The notes under the pieces are model-generated. The model was not told the DNA's origin. It made no database searches and saw nothing but the letters and a program-made list of their open reading frames with translations. From Bacteroidota bacterium (GTDB lineage Bacteria; Bacteroidota; Ignavibacteria; UBA10030; UBA8401): DNA of 10,962 nucleotides. Shown here one piece after another: positions 7,051 through 10,962 of the stretch. A program made the translations under genes and the position numbers. The DNA is taken from assembly GCA_030824295.1 (NCBI GenBank), contig JAVBYA010000061.1:1-10962 (forward strand). Direction: 5' to 3'. How positions within the stretch are numbered: position 1 is the first letter of the stretch; each line of letters starts with the position of its first letter.

Positions 7051-8037
7051 GTGCTACCGATGATCATCGATATACTCTGTAGTGCCGTACTCTACATGAT
7101 GCTCCGCCTGTTGTATAGGACCGGTGAGCGGCTGCGCCAGCCGCCGTTCATCTACCGCCTGTTCACGGCCGGTACGGTGTATCTGCTCGCGGTATTCCTG
7201 CTCGATTATTTCCTGAACATCGTCCGCCTGACCTATACATTCTATACGACGGCGGAGGTCGGGAACGCTATGGCATGGTTCGGTGCGATGCTCTCTTTCG
7301 CATTCTTCTACCGGGTGTATGTGGTGTTCGATGAATATCTGGAAGTGACCGAAACAATGAACTTTGCGTCGGTCGCCGTGCGGTTCGGCAATTACTTCCG
7401 CGAGCGGGATGTGGATACGCAGGAAAAGATCGGAACGCACCGGATGAGAACGATCTATGCGGAGGTCACCGGAGAGCCGTTCCGCGACGAACTGATCGCA
7501 ACACCATATGACCGGCCGACGGCAAAGACCGGCACGGTCCCGCCGGCACCAACGAAGGGGGCACCGGAAACACCGTCTCCGGAGTACTCGACGGAAATGG
7601 CTTCGATCCGTCGCGGTGCAAGGACCGATATCTCAGCATCGTTCCGTTTGGGATTGCTCGGGAACCGCTCGCATCCCTTCCTGCCGCTCATGGACAGATT
7701 CATCATCGATCCGCCGCTGAATCAATTCTCTGCTTCCGTTGTCTTCCCTCCGGAACAGACCGTGCCTGCTGTGCAGCGGGCGGATAAGGATAGACTTGCC
7801 GGACACGTCTACGTCGCCCTGCAGGTGTTGGTCGGTTTGCCGATGTTCCATTTTTATGAGCGGTATGCACCGGTCATGATCATTACCGTCGTGCAACAGT
7901 CGTTTGACGATTCAATGGCAGTCCGGGAGAGGCCGCTGTTACGGTTCGGTATCTCCCTTGAACGGCTTCGTGGACGGGGTACGCGCATCACGACCGCCGA
8001 TGACCTGCGGAAACTCGCATCCATCACATTCTATTGA
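7051..8037 (+). CDS. Unrecognised membrane-anchored protein with a C-terminal soluble domain
   Basis: I do not recognise a family for this 328-residue protein. Its N-terminal third has three probable membrane helices (about residues 4-22, 37-58 and 69-93), rich in aromatic residues and with Arg/Lys on the inner flanks. A charged region (112-150) and a proline/threonine-rich linker (about 153-178) follow. The C-terminal part (about 190-328) looks like a soluble alpha/beta domain, containing DRFIIDPPLNQFSASVVFPP and GHVYVALQVLVGLP, a VMIITVVQQ strand, and ending in ADDLRKLASITFY. No enzyme motif, receiver or kinase signature is visible. The GTG start at 7051 is favoured by GGAG; ATG at 7060 is the alternative. 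The thioesterase gene begins 11 nt after the stop, so the two probably share a transcript. Codon use looks like that of the neighbours, so I see no sign of recent transfer. Confidence 0.8.
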   Translation: MLPMIIDILCSAVLYMMLRLLYRTGERLRQPPFIYRLFTAGTVYLLAVFLLDYFLNIVRLTYTFYTTAEVGNAMAWFGAMLSFAFFYRVYVVFDEYLEVTETMNFASVAVRFGNYFRERDVDTQEKIGTHRMRTIYAEVTGEPFRDELIATPYDRPTAKTGTVPPAPTKGAPETPSPEYSTEMASIRRGARTDISASFRLGLLGNRSHPFLPLMDRFIIDPPLNQFSASVVFPPEQTVPAVQRADKDRLAGHVYVALQVLVGLPMFHFYERYAPVMIITVVQQSFDDSMAVRERPLLRFGISLERLRGRGTRITTADDLRKLASITFY

Positions 8038-8039
8038 AC

Positions 8040-8044
8040 GGAGA
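8040..8044 (+). promoter_or_regulatory. Ribosome binding site that sets the thioesterase start
   Basis: GGAGA lies 4 nt before the ATG at 8049. It rules out the upstream in-frame TTG at 8034, which would overlap the preceding stop codon and has the GGAGA inside its reading frame. Confidence 0.6.
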
Positions 8045-8048
8045 TCCC

Positions 8049-8486
8049 ATGTCTGATACCATTGCGGTGTTCCACGAAGAGATGAAGCAGATGCATGCGC
8101 AATATCCGAACGCGCAGATCCAGCCGAACTGCTATGCGTGGATGAAGGTCCGCGAGGTGCATTACGAATCACGGTCAGCACTGACCATCGCCGTGCCGGT
8201 CACGGAGGAGATGCTCAATCCGATGCGTGTGATGCAGGGGGGATTCATCGCCGCTGCGTTCGACAATGCGTTCGGTCCCCTCAGTTACGTTGCCGCCAGG
8301 AATCCGTGCGTCACTCTTGACATGCACACCCAATTCATCCGTCCCATTCCCATTGGCGAAACGCTCACCGTCTCGGTGCGGGTCGCATCGCGCGGCCCTG
8401 TGTCGCTCCATCTCACCGGTGAAGCACACAATAGCAAAGGGAAGCTGATCGCGACGAGCTCCGCCAACATGATCGTGATGAAGTAA
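8049..8486 (+). CDS. Hotdog-fold thioesterase, PaaI/4HBT-like
   Basis: The 145-residue product has the length and layout of single-domain hotdog acyl-CoA thioesterases of the PaaI type. The central helix region reads VMQGGFIAAAFDNAFG (61-76): Asp72 sits 9 residues after Gln63, matching the HGG-x7-D spacing of the family, but with Gln where many PaaI enzymes have His. The strand TLDMHTQFIRPIPIGETL (89-106) matches the conserved 't.dl.i.flrPv..G.tl' segment, and the C-terminal strand (LIATSSANMIVM) completes the sheet. It would hydrolyse an acyl-CoA thioester in the cytoplasm; the substrate cannot be inferred. It follows the unrecognised membrane protein by 11 nt and precedes the second OPT gene by 72 nt. 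Confidence 0.88.
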   Translation: MSDTIAVFHEEMKQMHAQYPNAQIQPNCYAWMKVREVHYESRSALTIAVPVTEEMLNPMRVMQGGFIAAAFDNAFGPLSYVAARNPCVTLDMHTQFIRPIPIGETLTVSVRVASRGPVSLHLTGEAHNSKGKLIATSSANMIVMK

Positions 8487-8494
8487 AAAGGCTT

Positions 8495-8545
8495 TTGTTC
8501 ATCCTGCAATTTCTCTATATTCCCACATCCTTTTTTACTCAATAA
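8495..8545 (+). promoter_or_regulatory. Possible promoter upstream of the second OPT gene
   Basis: TTGTTC (8495-8500) and TATATT (8516-8521) form a -35/-10-like pair with a rather short 15-nt spacer in the 72-nt AT-rich gap. TTGTTCA, GCAAT and ACTCAATAA recur here in the same order as before the first OPT gene. No terminator hairpin is visible between the thioesterase and this gene. Confidence 0.35.
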
Positions 8546-8558
8546 TCCCGGAAAAAGA

Positions 8559-10649
8559 ATGTCCAAACCGTTCGTTCCGTACATCTCCCCGAACGATTCA
8601 CCGCTGGAGATGTCCCTCCGCGGCATCGTGCTCGGTGCACTCCTCGGCATCGTCTTCGGTGCCGCTTCCGTCTATCTCGGACTCCGTGTCGGTCTCACGA
8701 CCTCCGCCTCCATCCCCATCGCCGTCATGGCCATCACTATCCTGAAGAAGATGCGGGGGAATACGGTACTGGAGAACAATATCGTACAGACCGTCGGTTC
8801 GGCCGGGGAATCGGTCGCTGCGGCGGTCGTATTCACTATTCCCGCACTCATCTTCCTCGGCTTCCCGCTCAAGACCACCATCACGCTGCTGATCGCGCTG
8901 ACCGGCGGTGTGCTCGGCGTGCTGCTGATGATACCGCTCCGCCGCTACATCATCGTGAAGGAACATGAGAACCTCCGGTTCCCGGAAGGGACCGCCTGTG
9001 CAGAGATCATCAAAGCAGGGGAGATCGGCGGAACATCCGCAGCGAAGATCTTCAAAGGGATCGGGCTCGGCGCACTGTGGAAAGGGATGTCGAACATCGG
9101 CGGATTCTGGAAGCCTTCCGTCGAGCATTCCTTCCCGTTCTACCGCGGTTCATCTGTTTCGCTGGATGTCGCTCCGGAACTGATGGGCGTCGGATATATC
9201 ATCGGCTGGCATACATCCCTCATCATGGTCGGCGGAGGACTGCTTGCAGCATTCGTCATCTCGCCCATCATTGCGTTCATCGGCGCGTCAGGAACGCAGC
9301 CCATCTATCCCGGCACCGTCCCGATCTCCGAGATGGATCCGACTGCAATCTGGAAGAACTATATCAAGTACATGGGTGCCGGTGCTGTTGCCACGGGTGG
9401 CGTGCTGGGTCTCATCCGCGCGTTCCCTTCCATCTGGCACTCGCTCACAGCATCCATCAAACAGCTCACCTCAGAACGTTCTTCGTCGGGTCAGACCGGT
9501 CCGGTGCTGCGGACGGAAAGGGATACCCCGATTACCGTCGTCGGTATCGGTTCACTGCTGCTGATCCTGTTCATCTGGCTCGTGCCGGCGTTCCGCGTGA
9601 ATCTGCTCGGGGCGGCACTCATCTTCGTTTTTGGATTCCTCTTTTCGGTCGTCTCCGCCCGCATCACCGGCATCGTCGGTTCGTCGTCATCCCCGCTTTC
9701 CGGCATGACCATCGCTGTGCTGATGGCAACCTGCCTCATCTTTCTGGCGGTCGGCTGGACCGGTCAGGAATACACGTATCTGGCGCTCGTCATCGGCGCG
9801 ACGGTCTGCATCGCCATCAGTAACGCCGGCACCACGGCGCAGGATCTGAAGACCGGACATCTTCTCGGTGCAACGCCCAGTGCACAGCAGCTCGCTATTC
9901 TGATCGGAGTCGTCACTTCGGCAGCGGTCATCGGCATCACCATGCTGCTGCTGAACGAAAGCCAGGCGAAAGAGATACCAGTGAAGGCACCGTTCAGCAT
10001 CACGGAACAACAGATGGCGCGTGCGGAGGAGATGGAAGGGAAGGATGGGGTCACCTATCTGCTGGTGAAGGTGCAGGATATCCAGGGTGTGGAACCGGGG
10101 AATTACCTGGTGGCGAAGGAAACGGGAACTCCGGTCTATAAACGGGAGGACGGTATCGGCGGTAAGGACCTCGCCGCACCGCAATCCAACCTGATGGCGG
10201 TGCTGATCAGTGGATTGCTCGAACAGAAATTGCCGTGGGGCCTCATCATGATCGGTGCGAGTATCGCACTGTTCATGGAATTGCTGGGATTCCACTCGCT
10301 CACTTTTGCGGTTGGATTCTATCTGCCGCTGTCCACCACACTGCCGATCTTCCTCGGCGGTGTCGTCCGACGTATCGCTGACCGCCGGTACAAACGGGAA
10401 CCTGATGCCACCGATGAAAGCGAAGGGACGCTCTTCTCCTCCGGACTCATCGCCGGCGGTGCTCTGCTCGGCGTTGCCGCGGCGTTCCTCAACTTCATCC
10501 CGGGGTTTGTGGATGAGGAGACCGGTCTGCCGATGCTCCTTGCGATCGGATATAAGTACCTGCCGTTCCTCTGGAATACCGAACTGCTTGCCGTTGCCGT
10601 GTTCGGTCTGTTGATGTGGATCCTCTTCAAAGAAGCGAAAGGAAAATAG
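8559..10649 (+). CDS. OPT-family oligopeptide transporter (second paralogue)
   Basis: This 696-residue polytopic inner-membrane carrier carries the same OPT signatures as the gene at 3251: VYLGLRVGLTTSASIPI (38-54), ENNIVQTVGSAGES (72-85), RFPEGTACAEIIKAGE, GTTAQDLKTG (424-433) and APQSNLM (540-546), then LPLSTTLPIFLGGVV. It is predicted to import peptides or peptide-like chelates using the proton gradient. Its distinctive feature is a hydrophilic insertion of about 75 residues (466-540) between two membrane helices, where the paralogue has only about 26; it includes a predicted small domain (DGVTYLLVKVQDIQGVEPGN, then TPVYKREDGIGG). The ATG at 8559 is preceded by GGAAA at 4-6 nt. The stop codon is 1 nt before the next start, so it forms an operon with the DAACS symporter gene. 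Confidence 0.93.
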   Translation: MSKPFVPYISPNDSPLEMSLRGIVLGALLGIVFGAASVYLGLRVGLTTSASIPIAVMAITILKKMRGNTVLENNIVQTVGSAGESVAAAVVFTIPALIFLGFPLKTTITLLIALTGGVLGVLLMIPLRRYIIVKEHENLRFPEGTACAEIIKAGEIGGTSAAKIFKGIGLGALWKGMSNIGGFWKPSVEHSFPFYRGSSVSLDVAPELMGVGYIIGWHTSLIMVGGGLLAAFVISPIIAFIGASGTQPIYPGTVPISEMDPTAIWKNYIKYMGAGAVATGGVLGLIRAFPSIWHSLTASIKQLTSERSSSGQTGPVLRTERDTPITVVGIGSLLLILFIWLVPAFRVNLLGAALIFVFGFLFSVVSARITGIVGSSSSPLSGMTIAVLMATCLIFLAVGWTGQEYTYLALVIGATVCIAISNAGTTAQDLKTGHLLGATPSAQQLAILIGVVTSAAVIGITMLLLNESQAKEIPVKAPFSITEQQMARAEEMEGKDGVTYLLVKVQDIQGVEPGNYLVAKETGTPVYKREDGIGGKDLAAPQSNLMAVLISGLLEQKLPWGLIMIGASIALFMELLGFHSLTFAVGFYLPLSTTLPIFLGGVVRRIADRRYKREPDATDESEGTLFSSGLIAGGALLGVAAAFLNFIPGFVDEETGLPMLLAIGYKYLPFLWNTELLAVAVFGLLMWILFKEAKGK

Positions 10650-10650
10650 G

Positions 10651-10962
10651 ATGGCTGCGTCCCACGATAATTCCTTCAAGATCATGATCGCACTCGGCTT
10701 GGGCGCTGCCGCCGGTATCACGGCGAACCTGGCCGTTGCCGGTAATACCGTCGCCATGGAGAACCTCGGACTCTTCATCGATACGGTCGCTCATCCCGTC
10801 GGTCAGATATTCCTCCGGATGCTCTTCATCGTTGTCGTGCCGCTGGTCTTCGCGTCGCTCGCATCCGGTGTAGCAGGACTCGGCGATCTCTCAAAACTCG
10901 GCAAGCTTGGCGGTAGGACGCTGCTCATGTTCCTGGTCACCTCGGCCTTCTCCGCTGCGGTC
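10651..10962 (+). CDS. Dicarboxylate/amino acid:cation symporter (DAACS/GltP-DctA family), 5' part
   Basis: The first 104 residues of a membrane carrier are present; the gene runs off the window. The stretch RMLFIVVVPLVFASLASGVA followed by GLGD (56-79) is the conserved N-terminal signature of the DAACS family (GltP, GltT, DctA), which imports glutamate, aspartate or C4-dicarboxylates with Na+ or H+. Membrane segments are visible near 10-30, 40-70 and 88-104. The substrate-determining C-terminal half is missing, so glutamate and dicarboxylate specificity cannot be separated. AAAGGA (10638-10643) lies 7 nt before the ATG, inside the end of the OPT gene. The 1-nt gap implies co-transcription with the second OPT transporter. 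Confidence 0.9.
   Translation, partial: MAASHDNSFKIMIALGLGAAAGITANLAVAGNTVAMENLGLFIDTVAHPVGQIFLRMLFIVVVPLVFASLASGVAGLGDLSKLGKLGGRTLLMFLVTSAFSAAV

Noticed and set aside
6837..7082. 81-codon + strand frame bridging the end of pepD and the next gene
   Set aside because: It runs through the pepD 3' end and the perfect hairpin, with no family resemblance and no ribosome site.
8034..8048. TTG start for the thioesterase
   Set aside because: It overlaps the upstream stop codon and the GGAGA site would lie inside the gene; ATG at 8049 is correctly spaced.
3251..10649. The two OPT genes as long direct repeats able to recombine
   Set aside because: Short blocks match closely at DNA level (for example around 3478 and 8769), but third positions and loops differ widely, so this is old paralogy rather than a recent repeat.
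9687..10778. 363-codon open frame on the - strand across the second OPT gene and the DAACS start
   Set aside because: It overlaps two well-supported genes and its translation has the composition of an antisense shadow.
1..10962. tRNA, rRNA, CRISPR arrays, insertion sequences, defence or phage genes
   Set aside because: None was seen on reading both strands; all gaps are under 160 nt and hold only hairpins, leaders or nothing recognisable.

Overview
The window is about 11 kb of densely packed genes, all on the + strand, from a moderately GC-rich Gram-negative bacterium. An outer-membrane beta-barrel protein with a signal peptide and a lipoprotein indicate two membranes. The barrel's conserved sequence style, a stand-alone proline dehydrogenase, an SpmB-type protein outside a sporulation context, and OPT transporters next to a PepD peptidase suggest the FCB superphylum (Bacteroidota, Ignavibacteria, Kapabacteria or Kryptonia-like). 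That assignment is inferred from gene style; no rRNA or other marker gene is present.

Layout: (1) 1-179, the 3' end of an spmB-like gene. (2) 202-1548, an outer-membrane beta-barrel protein of unknown function, followed by a perfect 10-bp hairpin. (3) 1605-2507, proline dehydrogenase, overlapping by 4 nt a hypothetical lipoprotein with a central membrane helix (2504-3181). (4) 3251-5302, a first OPT-family transporter, closed by a good intrinsic terminator (5325-5370). (5) 5456-6910, a PepD-type M20 dipeptidase, closed by a perfect 14-bp hairpin with a GCGA tetraloop. (6) 7051-8037, an unrecognised membrane-anchored protein starting with GTG, followed at 11 nt by a hotdog-fold thioesterase (8049-8486). 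(7) 8559-10649, a second OPT transporter, paralogous to the first, followed after 1 nt by a DAACS-type dicarboxylate/amino-acid symporter (10651 to the window edge).

The likely common theme is peptide and amino-acid scavenging. OPT carriers would bring in oligopeptides or similar substrates, PepD would cut dipeptides in the cytoplasm, proline dehydrogenase would feed released proline into oxidation toward glutamate, and the DAACS carrier would move glutamate, aspartate or C4-dicarboxylates. This is a metabolic cluster built mostly of known families. I see no tRNA, rRNA, CRISPR array, insertion sequence, phage or defence gene, and I found no convincing new system. The least explained parts are the 328-residue membrane protein, the lipoprotein coupled to proline dehydrogenase, the barrel protein, and possible shared upstream elements before the two OPT genes.
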